The notes: a model not told the origin generated them from the letters alone. Shown: positions 1 to 9,380, numbered from the stretch's first letter. The stretch: 30,051 nt of DNA from Gnetum montanum (GCA_015680685.1 MNCI01008947.1:238616-268666), one strand, 5' to 3'. A program made the numbers and translations.

Positions 1-639
1 GCCTTGTTGTTATGGTACTCTCATAGTTGTTCATCATGGGATGAAACAATGCGATGTCACTGTTTTGAAGGATGGACTTGGTCCTGATCTTGGAATGATG
101 GGTTAATGACACGTTAATAATGCTTTACATGCAGGATTCATTGTGCCCTGGGTCAGTTACCTCATGTCCCAATTTCTACAATCCCTTTCTCTACTTTGTC
201 TCATCTCACTATTCATGTAATTGTAGCTCGTGTCCCATGTAGCATAAAATTTTCATCTCATTCTGGTGATATTTAGATGTATGTGTTTTGTGGAGTTAGT
301 GTAGATTACATTTAACCCTTCTAGTACCCATGGACACTTTAAGTGTGATTACATAAGGGCATAATAGGTTGAAACCTGCTTTGGGGAGGACCCACTTGTG
401 TAATTTTGTTGTAATCTTCATTAATTCTCTAGCTAGAACACATAATTTCTTACCCTCAGCTTAATTTTTCATAATTTTCTTTCCTTTATTACCATCACAT
501 AGCCTTTTTCTCTACCATTCGAGGTTCTTATGGATAAATTCCACACCATCATAATTTTCGTGCCTTCAAAACTAGTTGAATTACCCTGGAACCCTTTGAC
601 AATCGTTCAGATGTCATTGCCCGAAGGACATATTTAAGG
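1..639 (+). other. Conserved non-coding spacer/leader of family A, copy 1
   Basis: No open frame of note is seen. The stretch aligns by eye with 15390-16060: both share ACAATGCGATGTCACTG followed by a TGGACTTG block, later a CTACAATCCCT block, a fragment reading CCATGGACACTT here and CCATAGACACTT there, and a GGGAGGACC(C/T)ACTTGT block. Conservation without coding potential, just upstream of a predicted splice donor, suggests a leader exon or a regulatory spacer between pol and ORF X. The function is inferred only. Confidence 0.55.
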
Positions 640-882
640 GTAATTAGTTCTAAAATTAAGAATAAAATGTGTCAAAAAAAATTTTCATCCCCTTAGCTAT
701 ACCAAAAAATTAAATTTGGAAACCACCTAAGCAAAGAGGACTCAATTCTATAATCTTTCGAGGACAGGTTCTTTTAATAATTAACATCACACGGAAATAA
801 AGTAAATCTATTAAGGCAAGTAGTAAGGTATAACCTAACTTTGGTAACAACCTTACTAACGATTGGTCCCGTGTGATTGCAG
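640..882 (+). other. Predicted intron before ORF X, copy 1
   Basis: The donor reads TTTAAGG|GTAATT (GT at 640-641). The acceptor reads GTGTGATTGCAG and is followed directly by the ORF X ATG at 883. TTACTAAC at 853-860, about 22 bases before the acceptor, matches a branch-point consensus very well. The same three elements recur at 16423-16750 (AAGG|GTAAGA, TTATTAAT, GATTGTAG|ATG), although the rest of the intron has diverged. Splicing is inferred from these signals; no transcript was examined. Confidence 0.55.
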
Positions 883-1653
883 ATGTCCCTGAAACGCGAA
901 CAAGAGGAAGGTCCTGCTCAAGGTGTGATCGAACGAGCTCAGAGAGGTGGAAGACAAAATCCTGTCGGACAACATGCAGAATAGGAGGAACAATCATTCA
1001 GTGTTCATCAAGAAGATCCTCCTACCGTACAGTCTAGGTAGGCTGAAGCAGGAGATACCCTCTCTGAAAGCGGTGCCTGGTACTTAGGGGAAATGTACCA
1101 ATCTTGGCACAACAAAGAAGAAGGCACCATAGTTAACAATTGTGGTGTGACTATTGATTTCTCTGTTCAAGCCATTCTGGAAGTATTAAACCTTCCGAAT
1201 ACAGGGCCAAAGGTTGCTCAGAACTAGCTGGACACTTTCAGAACTGAGCAACTTAATAAACTATTGACAGAGAATAAAAGGGTGGCAGAAGAAAAAGAGA
1301 AGGCTTTCTGGGTTGCCTCTATGGCACAAGTGCAAACTTACATGCATGCCAAGGCACTCAAGGCCTTACAAGAGGAGAAACTCCAGGCTGTACTTCAATG
1401 CTATCAAATCCCAGACCTGGAGCACAAGAAAAGGGAAAGACACCTATGGAGGAGTCATCGCCACCAGGAACTACATGAGTTCCAAATTTTTGTAAATATT
1501 CTATGTGTTGTGTCTTTGTTTTGTTTTCTTCCCACACTGCGGCATCATCCCATTTTTCCATCTAATAATCCCATACCTATCCACTGTGTAATCAATGTGG
1601 CTTGTTCTCACTTTAACTCAAGGACGAGTTTTCATTCAGTCGTGGGGGTATGA
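883..1653 (+). pseudogene. ORF X copy 1: plant retroelement extra ORF, internally deleted
   Basis: Reading from ATG 883 gives MSLKREQEEGPAQG, then in-frame stops near residues 35 and 53 and again before LDTFRTEQ. A block with W-Y-x3-M-Y followed by GTIVNNCGVTIDFS and VLNLPN resembles, from memory, the 'putative plant transposon protein' domain (PF20167) often carried as an extra ORF in plant gypsy elements. An alpha-helical, charged segment follows (EEKEKAFWVASMAQVQTYMHAKAL). Copy 2 has matching blocks at about 17110-17280 and 18420-18600, so copy 1 has lost about 1.1 kb between VAQN and LDTFR. It ends ...RTSFHSVVGV at the polypurine tract, with the stop inside the LTR. The biochemical role is unknown. 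Confidence 0.6.
1641..1650 (+). other. Polypurine tract of element 1
   Basis: CGTGGGGGTA lies immediately before the LTR start TGATGAG. The same CAGTCGTGGGGGTA string precedes the LTR of element 3 on the other strand (29194-29207). This is the usual priming site for plus-strand DNA synthesis. Confidence 0.65.
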
Positions 1654-1719
1654 TGAGACATGAAATTGCTCATACTGTTAGCGGTTGCATTAAGGCACCC
1701 ACGTTATATCATGGGTCGC

Positions 1720-1802
1720 GATATCGCGTATGCGATATATCATGGGCTGCGATATCGTGTACGCGATATCTCATCTACCTGTGATATCGCGTACGCGATA
1801 TC
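1720..1802 (+). promoter_or_regulatory. U3 array of three CpG palindromes (LTR1)
   Basis: Three 20-mers start at 1720, 1751 and 1783, a 31-32 bp period. The third, GATATCGCGTACGCGATATC, is a perfect palindrome with four CpGs. The first two differ at a few sites (for example GATATCGTGTACGCGATATC). Eighteen bases separate the last one from the TATA box, exactly as in LTR2. Such symmetry suggests binding by a dimeric factor; the factor is unknown. Confidence 0.7.
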
Positions 1803-1820
1803 ATAGTCAGCTGCAATTTC

Positions 1821-1830
1821 TATAAATAAG
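1821..1830 (+). promoter_or_regulatory. TATA box of LTR1
   Basis: TATAAATAAG followed by AGGC is identical at 10784-10793 and on the reverse strand at 29138-29129. It marks the probable U3 core promoter, with transcription expected to start about 30 bases downstream. Confidence 0.75.
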
Positions 1831-1952
1831 AGGCCGCTTTCCCTCATTTGACATCTCAATTTTAGAGTAGCGAAGCTCTGGCAGTTTGATCCCTCCAAAG
1901 TTAGAATTTTTCCCATGTCTGCCCACAGTGTGGTGAATGTAATTGTACGGTG

Positions 1953-2003
1953 TCTTTATTCAAGTGTGTCGTACTTGGACACGCACATGACCGGAAATAA
2001 AGA
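1953..2003 (+). terminator. Poly(A) signal within an inverted repeat (LTR1)
   Basis: TCTTTATT (1953-1960) is the exact reverse complement of AATAAAGA (1996-2003), which contains the AATAAA signal. The 35-base loop itself has GTGTGTC/GACACGC-type pairing. The same arms occur in LTR2 and LTR3 with loops of 37 and 36 bases, while the loop sequence varies. Confidence 0.65.
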
Positions 2004-2229
2004 TCGAGATTACTTCATCATTGCAGCATTCACTTAGTTTATTTATTTGTTATTTATTTAATGTTATTTATTGCTTTCATAGCATGGTGTGAGTATGACT
2101 TGGCTACGAGCGCCCACGGGTGTGTACAGCTAGTCAAGGAATCGGTTACTCATCGTGATTAGTCTCTCACCCTTAAACTCCTAGAAGCGGAACGAGTACG
2201 ACTTGATTACGAGCATTTAAGTGTGACTA

Positions 2230-2350
2230 CTTGGTAGCCCAGTGGCGTATCCAGGATCTACGCTTGGTAACCCAGTGGCGTATTTGGGATCTGTGCTTGG
2301 TAATACCAGTGGTGTACCTTGGAGCTACGCTTGGTAGTCCTAGTGGTAGT
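2230..2350 (+). repeat. 33-bp tandem repeats inside LTR1
   Basis: Units start at 2230, 2263, 2296 and 2330 (the last partial). Each begins CTTGGTA, continues with a CCAGTGG-type core, and carries a GGATCT/GGAGCT block in the full units. LTR2 (about 11218-11260) and LTR3 (about 28735-28800, reverse) contain only one or two related TTTGGTA..CC units, so copy number differs between LTRs. Confidence 0.65.
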
Positions 2351-2989
2351 CGTGCACGAAGTCCAAGATGTGTACGGTTGATCAAGGAATCTGTTGCTCG
2401 TCGCACTTAGGCTAGATTAGATTTTCTTACCCATTTCCTCTTAACTTAGATTAGTTAATATTATTTTCCACTGCCTTCAGGAGTAGCGTTAGAATTAGGA
2501 ACACATCATGCACCTCACTCTGGACTAAATCATATGTGACATATGCAATACTAGTCCAGGTGGGAAGACAGCGAACTGCGACCTAAGGCTAACTATCTAG
2601 GTGCCACAACTAGTCCATCTACGGAGTTCAACCGGATCGCGCGTGCGATGCTCGTTTCGTATGGTTGAGTGTAGGGGTACCTCGCCACTCATCAAAGTGA
2701 TAAATTAAGATCCAAAAAAAGTTTGAAAACTTTTTAGAAGTAAAGGTTCTCTAAAAAATGATTTCATTTGTAAAGATTTAGGTATCCTAAAACAATATAT
2801 TTCACCATAAGGCAAATAACATAACTAGTTGGTTACTTCCTAAATATTTTATAGCTTACATGTGATGAATTCATCATTATCAACATTTTAGCCTTGTCCC
2901 AATACATGAGTTTGCTTTCATAATTTGCCTCTTTAAAGAGCTAGATCCTTTGCATTTTGAAATTTCCTTAGGAAGTTAAAAAATTAGAG

Positions 2990-4230
2990 TTTGAAAAAGC
3001 TAGAAATGTAGAAGGATCATAAGCTAAAGTATTAAAATGTGGTGGAGAGTTAGTTTGAAGATAGACTTAGAAAATGCTGAATGAACAACTTCAAAATCAT
3101 TTGACCAAATAGTGAATAATTGGTATAGTTGTTATGCTTTTTAGAAAAGAAGAAAAATTAGATTTAAATAATTACAAATTGATCATGATCAATAACTTGC
3201 TTGCAAATTTGTTAGGTATCATTTTGGAGGAAAAAATGGGATGTTGAGTAATAGAAAATAATTTACATGTAGTTTCATAAGTAAGATTTAGAAAAAAAAA
3301 AACATTCTATAATAGATCATCTAGTTACTCATAGATATCTCATTGAACAAGTAAATGAAAAATAAGATAAAACATTTATTTGCTTTGTTTATTTTGCTAA
3401 AATAGTTGATTATATTGTAAGAGAATAAGTATAGAGTAGACTTATCAAACATAAAGTTGATCTTAGTTTACTCAATGTTGTTCAAAATTTATACCAAGTA
3501 ATAAGTTTTACATTAAAAGATAAAGAAACCACCTAAACGTGTTAATTTTATAGCAATATAGCAATGAAGTAAGAATGTCTTCTTTTACTAACATTGCTTG
3601 ACATTTTTATTGATAAAGTAGAAAAGTGAATTAAATAGGTACTTACAAATCATGCCGTTGAAGTGAATTAGTTATGGATATAACTTTTAATCTTTGCACA
3701 TGATGTATCACACTAATTACATTAATTAGAAAAATTTTGTGAATGTAAAGAAATAAAGGTAAGTGTTGACAAAACAAAAGTGCTAATTTGTATATTTAAT
3801 AAAAGAGATTATAGTTTTTGCCTAAATAATTAAAAACTTAAGATTGCAAAAGAATACAATTATTTAGGAGTATAATGTTGTCAAAATTATAAGTTGAAGC
3901 ATTATACATTATTGCAAGTTGCAAATGGCTAGAAGGCTTTATATATAATGAAGAATAGGGATAACAATCACAATATTTGGACTTAGACAATTTGAAAATT
4001 TCTTTTCCAAACAATTGTACAAGTTACAATGCTGTTTGGATGTGTCGCGTGGAACCCAAAGTCTTGATCAGAAATTGAAGAAGAAAATTTAAAAAAACTT
4101 TAAAAGCAATTCTTGTTGTATGAATTCAAGATGAAAATTCAAGTGTCATATGTAATATTTTTACTAGAAGCTATTTTGTTATCATTGGAAGCTAAAGCAA
4201 TGAATTATTTCTTAACATTATACTTCAATA
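2990..4230 (+). pseudogene. LINE reverse transcriptase remnant (+)
   Basis: Reading across frames gives RT landmarks in the correct order. These are VLKCGGESF (about 3030), a KKEEKLDLNNYKLIMINN block (about 3145-3200), a TSTIDHL-like region with ISH*TSK (about 3310-3350), FICFVYFAKIVDY (about 3375-3415), the catalytic FADD-type box as IFAHDV (3690-3707), VSVDKTKVLI (about 3755-3785), an EYNYLGV box (about 3853) and LFGCVAW (about 4030-4055). The first aspartate of the active-site pair reads as histidine, and many stops and frameshifts are present. The enzyme would have carried out target-primed reverse transcription; this copy is dead. Confidence 0.65.
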
Positions 4231-4552
4231 ATTAATAGGCTCTTCCACTAATTAAGACCTCAAGAAGTATATCATTCAAGATGTGTAGCGCTTTGGTCGA
4301 GCATTGAAGAAGAAACATAAGTGAATTACATAGTTTACTTGTGTATATCATTATGCTCAAGAAATATAAACAATGCTTGGACACATATCATACATAGACT
4401 ATAAGGTAAATCTCATGTTGGCATGATGAAGTACCAAATATTATTATAGTTTTATGATTTTTATTTTCTTAAAACTAAGAATAAATGAAATACACTTGTT
4501 GCAATCCCTTGTAAAATCTGTATAGTAATCACACACATATTCAAGTAACAAT

Positions 4553-4625
4553 GAGGTGTTAGCCTAGCGAGAAAGACTCTTGATTGGGATGCTTCAAGAC
4601 ATGGGTTTGATTTTGATGGATAATG
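4553..4625 (+). repeat. tRNA-like (SINE-like) module, + copy
   Basis: GAGGTGT fits a 7-base acceptor arm, followed by an A box, TAGCCTAGCGAG (4560-4571, one mismatch to TRGYNNARYNGG). GGTTTGATTTT (4604-4614) sits exactly where tRNA positions 52-62 should be; it matches the B box GGTTCGANNCC if three C-to-T changes are allowed. An anticodon-like stem is formed by TCTTGA (4578-4583) and TCAAGA (4594-4599). Similarity to 5113-5185 on the other strand continues about 80 bases further, to GTACCTATATTA. It is either a tRNA-derived SINE or a tRNA-derived part of the LINE 3' UTR. Confidence 0.6.
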
Positions 4626-4956
4626 TTAAGTTATAAAGTTCTAGTTGGACTTTATATCTTCAGGTGTACCTATATTATTATTATTTCAAGGTTCCAACAT
4701 TCACACATGTATCTAAATACTCATGTCACAATCCATTGCAAGACAAATGTAATGTTACACCTCATCCCTAGATAACCCTTTCCATTAGTACGTTCTTTGA
4801 TTTGAACCATTGCTATGTTGTGTTTGATGCTTAATGCTTGTTATTGTATGCTTATGCTATGGTTTGGTTGAGCTATGTTCTTTGTAATCACCGGTGTGGG
4901 AGTATTTAACAATTTATTTTATTTTTTAATTTAGCATATTTTCACTAACCCATTCG

Positions 4957-4995
4957 TTTTTCTTTTTTTTCTTTTTCTTTTTTTCTTTTTTTTTT
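4957..4995 (-). other. A-rich 3' tail of the - strand LINE
   Basis: The + strand is a pure T/C tract (runs of T broken by single C), so the - strand reads as an interrupted poly(A). It follows the 3' UTR and marks the insertion's 3' end. Confidence 0.6.
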
Positions 4996-5112
4996 GTGGA
5001 GGAGAAGGGGGCTAGGTGTCAAGGAGAGAAAAAGAAGGATGCTGAAACCCTAAAATAATTGTAATATAGGTACATCCTAGGAAATATGGTCTAGTTAAAA
5101 TTTTAAAACTTA

Positions 5113-5185
5113 GCATTGTCCACCAACATCGTAGCCATGTCTTGGAGTTTTCAAATCAAGAATCCTACTACTAAGCTAACACCTC
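5113..5185 (-). repeat. tRNA-like (SINE-like) module, - copy
   Basis: On the - strand this reads GAGGTGT, then A box TAGCTTAGTAGT, a TCTTGA...CAAGA stem, and a decayed B box around GGCTACGATGTT. It is an inverted relative of 4553-4625; similarity extends from AACAATGAGGTGTTAGC to the GTACCTATATTA block. It lies in the 3' UTR of the - strand LINE. Confidence 0.55.
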
Positions 5186-5499
5186 ATTGTTACTAACTCA
5201 TTTGTTAGAGTTTTGGGTAAGTAGGTATCAAGTACTGGATGGGTCATTAGTGTTAATTTTTTGTGATGTTAATCACTAGGTCTAGGATATAATAGGAAGA
5301 ATTTGATGGCTACTATGATTAAGATAAACTTGTGTTATGAACATAAAATATTATGATGTACTTCATATTGCACATTGTTGTTATGTTGTTATTGGATCCA
5401 AATTATCACTTATATACTTATAATGAAACAATCACATCCAAAGCATGAATAGACATAATGATTAGTTATTATGAAATTGAAACTAAAGATTTCATTATG

Positions 5500-6311
5500 T
5501 CAGTAGACCAAAAGTGGTCTATTGGGTAGATAGTACATTCATTTCATAGAAAATAAAAATAGATTCAACAAAGTGGCTAAGGAATACTAGATGTAACAAA
5601 GATGAGTCATACAAAATTTTTCCTATAATATTCTATTTTTGATGAAAATGATCAGTTAAAGGATAAATAAGAAAGACATGGTACTCATCCTCAAGAGTTA
5701 CTAATTCACAAAGTTTACACGTATGTTTAATTTCTATTATGAGTTAATGTGAACTTAAATGAAGTTTGTTGAGTAAGTTGCAAGATTTGATTGGAATGTT
5801 GGCTATAAGATAGAAAACTTCTAAATCAAGCTAATTACTTCTAATGTGCTCCAAGTAAAATATTTTTCCTTTCCACATTTGACTATATTTTTTTTAGCAC
5901 TTGCAATTTAACTAACTTACGTATGTGTTTAGGATTATGTTGCATTGCTTTCAATGAGACATTCCATGTCTTCAGCCATTTTATTTCCTAAAAATACTAT
6001 CCTTTTTCTTTTGTGTCTTCAAGAATTACTTTGGAAATTTTGGCTTGCTTAGTTTCTAGCACACTATAAATATGGCTAATTAATTGACAAAGAGCTTTAG
6101 CTTCTAATGGGAGTAAATCTCATTGCAAAAGTAACATATGATAAGGTGTTTGTACCTTTACTTTCAATTCATCTAATAAAAACATTTTTGATATCTTTTC
6201 AATAACTTGCCAGTTTTTTGCACCAAGGCCTAGTCCCCATGTAGTACATCCATACAACACCATAGGATAAATAATGGCATGGAATATTTTTTTTCTGACC
6301 TTCCAATCCAA
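5500..6311 (-). pseudogene. LINE ORF2 C-terminal region (-)
   Basis: An open stretch at 6311-6120 reads MDWKVRKKIFHAIIYPMV then LYGCTTWG and IEKISKMFLLDELKVKVQTP. This matches the region that follows RT in LINE proteins (K.LF...V.PVLLYGC..WG, then IE..QK.FL). Further on, broken frames around 5700-5640 give fragments similar to EDEYHVL and LTDHF, resembling the zinc-finger-like C terminus of LINE ORF2. Stops separate these pieces. Confidence 0.6.
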
Positions 6312-6439
6312 TTGTCCTAATGAATTGCATTTTTTTTAATAGCATATAGAGCCTTAATTTCTTCTAGTATTCTCTCCTTAACATGGTTATTTCATTTGTA
6401 ATTACTTGTATAATGGAGACCCAAATATCTAAAAGAGTT

Positions 6440-7531
6440 CATTATTTTTATATTTGAAGTTTTAAAATTAAAATTAAAATTTGTATTTATTATACCCCAT
6501 ATCATCATTTTTGTTTTCTTTTTCACATTAACTTGAAGGACAAAATAAAGACAAAAATTTTCTACAATTTGTAGTATATTTTACATACCTTTCTCAGAAG
6601 TAGAAATTATACCTACATCATTGCATAAAGAATTAGGTTCAAATTCATGAGATCCAATCTTGATAGCATGCTCATGATTTCATGTATAGATTCAATCTTA
6701 CAAATCATCAATAAAGAGGCCAAAAAGAGTTGGGAATAAAGGAAAACATTGCTCTACTTTAATATTGCTCTAAAAGTGAACATTTTTTCATGAAACTAAA
6801 GGATAACATATAACTTTTGTATTGCTACCATCAACTCTGTATGTCTTTCCAAAGTCAACAAAGCAAATAAACAATTTTTTGTTGTACTTTTTTGTAGCTT
6901 CCATATAATATCTAAGTGTATCTAAGTGGTTAATTGTGGAATGGTTCTACTTGAAACCAACCTAACACATTGCTCTTATGTTATTATCTTCTACCTAAAT
7001 GCAAAGTCTTTTGTTAAGAATAATGACCAAAAACTTAGCAAAAATATTACTTATAACTATCATGTGATGGTAGTTCAAATTATTTTTTATCATATTTTTA
7101 ATATAAAGGTACTACCTTGCTAACTTTCAATCATTGATTTAAGTCATTCTTTATAACTAAGTTTGGTTGATGACAAATTTCTTCATGAATAAAAGTCCCT
7201 ATCCATTTAAACAATTCAACATACAAACCATTAGAACTAACACTTTTTCTAGTTACCAATCTATTAATGTCTTTTGTTACTTCCTTCATAGTAAATTGGA
7301 TATAATCATGATAAGAATTAAAATTGTAATTAATAGCTTTTCTTGAAAAGAGAGTATTATAGAATGCACAAATTTCATGAAAAGATAAATTAAATTATGG
7401 AGAGACTTTGCATCGCAAATATTTCTAAAATCTTTTAGGCTTCTTTTCAATAATGTATGCAAAAGATTACTATTATTCTCAGAAAAAAATTCTCTTCCTT
7501 TTTCTATTAAGCATTTGTACCCCCTAATCAA
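6440..7531 (-). pseudogene. LINE reverse transcriptase remnant (-)
   Basis: On the - strand the order is an open stretch at 7531-7286 (pre-RT linker), KKLFICFVDFGK (about 6885-6850), CFPLFPTLFGLFIDDL (about 6750-6703), the active-site box (about 6632-6610), VNVKKKTKMMIWG (about 6525-6490) and FRYLGLHY (about 6435). The YADD-type box reads CTTTATGCAATGATGTA: one base is missing in the first aspartate codon, which shifts the frame at the catalytic centre. The order and spacing match LINE RT; it cannot be functional. Confidence 0.65.
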
Positions 7532-7999
7532 AATTTGTCTTTGATTTCTATTACTAGTTTTAATGTCCCTTCTACCTTACACAAAATCATCATTAAACTA
7601 AATTTTCCAAGTGTGAGTCTTGTAACCATTAGTAACCTTTTTAAGCTATCTTTGTTAATATTTGCTTCAACTGCTTAATATGTCGTTTACCATTCCATTG
7701 ATTTTGTACCACCTCGTTATATTTTTCTTTAGCCTCTAATGTGATTTTGATTTAGCATGTTTTCTTTTTCTTGTTCTTTCACATATTCATTTGCAAAAGA
7801 GAAAAAAAAAGTATAAATAATAATGACATGATTCCACTAACTCATCTCCTACTTTAAATTCTATGATTATACTGAATATTTGCAATATAGAATAAAAGCA
7901 AATCAACACATGAGTTATCTTAAGGTCTTGTAAAAGTGAATGTTGCAAAATGTGGAAATCTTATAAGACCATTTTAGATGAGAAGGTCTAGAGCCTTTG

Positions 8000-8658
8000 T
8001 CCATTCTAAAAATTGTTGTTCCATTTTATTAAAATTATTGTCTAAAGAGTGTCAAAGCTGAGAATGATTTGGATCAATGCCTATGCCACCATTATGACAT
8101 TACCATTGAATAAGTTTAGTTTGCTATGAGCTCACTCTAGCATTAAGATCTCCAAAAATAAAAATAGCTCCTTCTATTCAAAACTTTGTAATATCTATTT
8201 CTAGATGCTAAAAAGGATAGTCTTTAGATAGACTTGTGTTATTGTAGACTGTAGCTTCTATAGGGTAAAATAACAAAAGTCAAGAAAAATGTAACCATGC
8301 TGGTTATGGATTTTTATCCAAATATATTATTTATGCTCATCTATTTTATGTAGCTACACAGCTTGTTCAAAGAATTTCTAAGTAAGTAAACAATTCTTCT
8401 AGAGGCCCTTTCTCTTCTATGTTCTCTCATATTCTTTACAGAAAATTTAATAAAATTTGGAACAACAAAATCTTTGAAGTTTTCATCTTCCCATGTCTCC
8501 ACTAAATAAGAAATATTAAAATAATTAAAGAAATCATTAATATTTAGAAAACAATTTTTGTTTGTAATGCCAACCATAATGTAAAGGTCATATATGTTTT
8601 TGGAAAATTGTTTTGAATATTTATTGTTTGTAATGACTACCATCTTGCTAGTAGTCAA
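8000..8658 (-). pseudogene. LINE endonuclease (APE-like) remnant (-)
   Basis: An open stretch at 8658-8341 (105 codons) contains NISYLVETWEDENF, the conserved 'LxETW' segment of LINE APE-like endonucleases, and then HRRERASRRIVYLLRNSL, corresponding to a GRASGGI-type block. Downstream, GAIFIFGDLNARV (about 8173-8135) is the classic GDxN motif, followed by IDPNHSQL and a WTKALDL...NGLIRFPHF stretch with FTFTRP. This domain would nick genomic DNA to prime reverse transcription. Stops in the second half show decay. Confidence 0.65.
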
Positions 8659-8661
8659 TAT

Positions 8662-9380
8662 GTAACAAAACCATTTTCATGCACAACTTTAACTTTTTTG
8701 CATTGTTCAACTCTTTCTACAAGTTCCTTATGTGTGATATCTTTATTTATCCTAGTTTTGTTCCTATGATTACTCTGCTTTAAGTGAATACGATGCCTCT
8801 AAACAAACTCTTTATCTTCTATATCATGAAAGTTAACAATTACATGATGAGGCTTTTCACTTGTATCATTTGGAGCCCTCAATACTTTATTAATCTTTGG
8901 AAGAGTAATACATATATCTTTAATAATTTTCTTTACTTCCATAAGCAATTGTTCATTGCTTTCATCCTTTTTCTCTAGAATACCAACAAAATGATTTTTT
9001 TTCTTTTACGCTTTTTTGCGTCTTTTGTGCATTTGTGATTGCAATTTTCATCATATATCCATTGCTAAATTTTTTAGTTCTCTATGATTTTCTTCAAATT
9101 TCGATTATAGCAATGTTAATTTTTGCATAATCTACTCATTATCCTTTGGTGTAGCATTGATTTCCTTCTTTCCTTTCATTTTTTCTTTAAGAGTTAATAA
9201 TCAACATAAGATTTCTTTATTCTATTGCAAAATGTCATCCAACAATGCTAGTTTGAAAACAATATTTTCTCATTATGTGATTGGGATTTCAATTATAGGT
9301 ACTATAGTAGAAGATTTCTTTGCCTTCCTTTTGGTGATGCCATGATCTAATCTTCAAATTTTTTTTAGAGAATGAATTGT
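8662..9380 (-). pseudogene. LINE ORF1 protein remnant (-)
   Basis: On the - strand, a lysine/glutamate-rich, coiled-coil-like stretch (KEKMKGKKEINATPKDNE, then KFEENHRELKNLAMDI) is followed by KKDESNEQLLMEVKKIIKDI and KPHHVIVNFHDIEDKEFV (about 8855-8798). The latter resembles the 'P..(V/I)IVKF....K..(V/I)L..R' signature of L1-type ORF1 RNA-binding domains. A few stops interrupt it. ORF1p acts as an RNA chaperone in related elements; this copy is broken. Confidence 0.5.

Larger units (their letters stand above)
1..2694 (+). mobile_element. Family A LTR retrotransposon, element 1 (3' part only)
   Basis: This is the 3' end of a Ty3/gypsy-like element that enters from the left edge. In order it holds a non-coding spacer (1-639), a predicted intron (640-882), a broken extra ORF (883-1653), a G-rich polypurine tract (about 1641-1650) and a 3' LTR (1651-2694). 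The G-rich tract directly before TGATGAG identifies the LTR as the 3' one. The spacer and ORF are homologous to 15400-19090 in element B, and the last 35 bases of the internal region match the reverse strand at 29194-29230. The LTR still has many CpG sites, so this insertion looks younger than the LINE that follows at 2697. Family assignment rests on the gag and protease of element B. Confidence 0.8.
1651..2694 (+). repeat. 3' LTR of family A (LTR1, 1044 bp)
   Basis: Its ends are the inverted heptamers TGATGAG...CTCATCA. U3 holds three 20-base palindromes (1720-1802), followed by TATAAATAAG at 1821. R/U5 holds the poly(A) signal inside an inverted repeat (1953-2003) and 33-bp tandem repeats (2230-2350). 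It aligns along its length with LTR2 (10698-11542) and with LTR3 (29193-28410, reverse). The final block, GTATGGTTGAG then GTAGGG(G/A)TACCTC, is shared with LTR3. The downstream flank (AAGTGATAAATT) differs from the flanks of the other two, as expected for an insertion boundary. Confidence 0.85.
2697..4705 (+). mobile_element. LINE, 5'-truncated copy (+ strand)
   Basis: A decayed non-LTR retrotransposon lies directly next to the end of LTR1, so element 1 probably inserted into it. It begins inside the segment before RT and runs through RT and a C-terminal region to a tRNA-like module (4553-4625) and a shared tail ending near GTACCTATATTA. It belongs to the same family as the - strand copy at 4957-9561: both contain an FL..(E/D)(F/L)K(M/V)K(I/V)Q(V/T)(S/P)Y block after an LF/LYGC..W box. 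No clean poly(A) was seen at its right end. Confidence 0.7.

Noticed and set aside
710-997. 95-codon open frame on the - strand
   Set aside because: It lies antisense over the predicted intron and start of ORF X, has no family features, and is explained by the + strand homology to element B.
4553-4625. Functional tRNA gene
   Set aside because: The B box is decayed, the anticodon loop is enlarged and the acceptor arm has no clear partner; it is a tRNA-derived repeat only.
6926-7123. 65-codon + strand frame
   Set aside because: It is antisense to the LINE RT remnant, whose motifs lie on the - strand.
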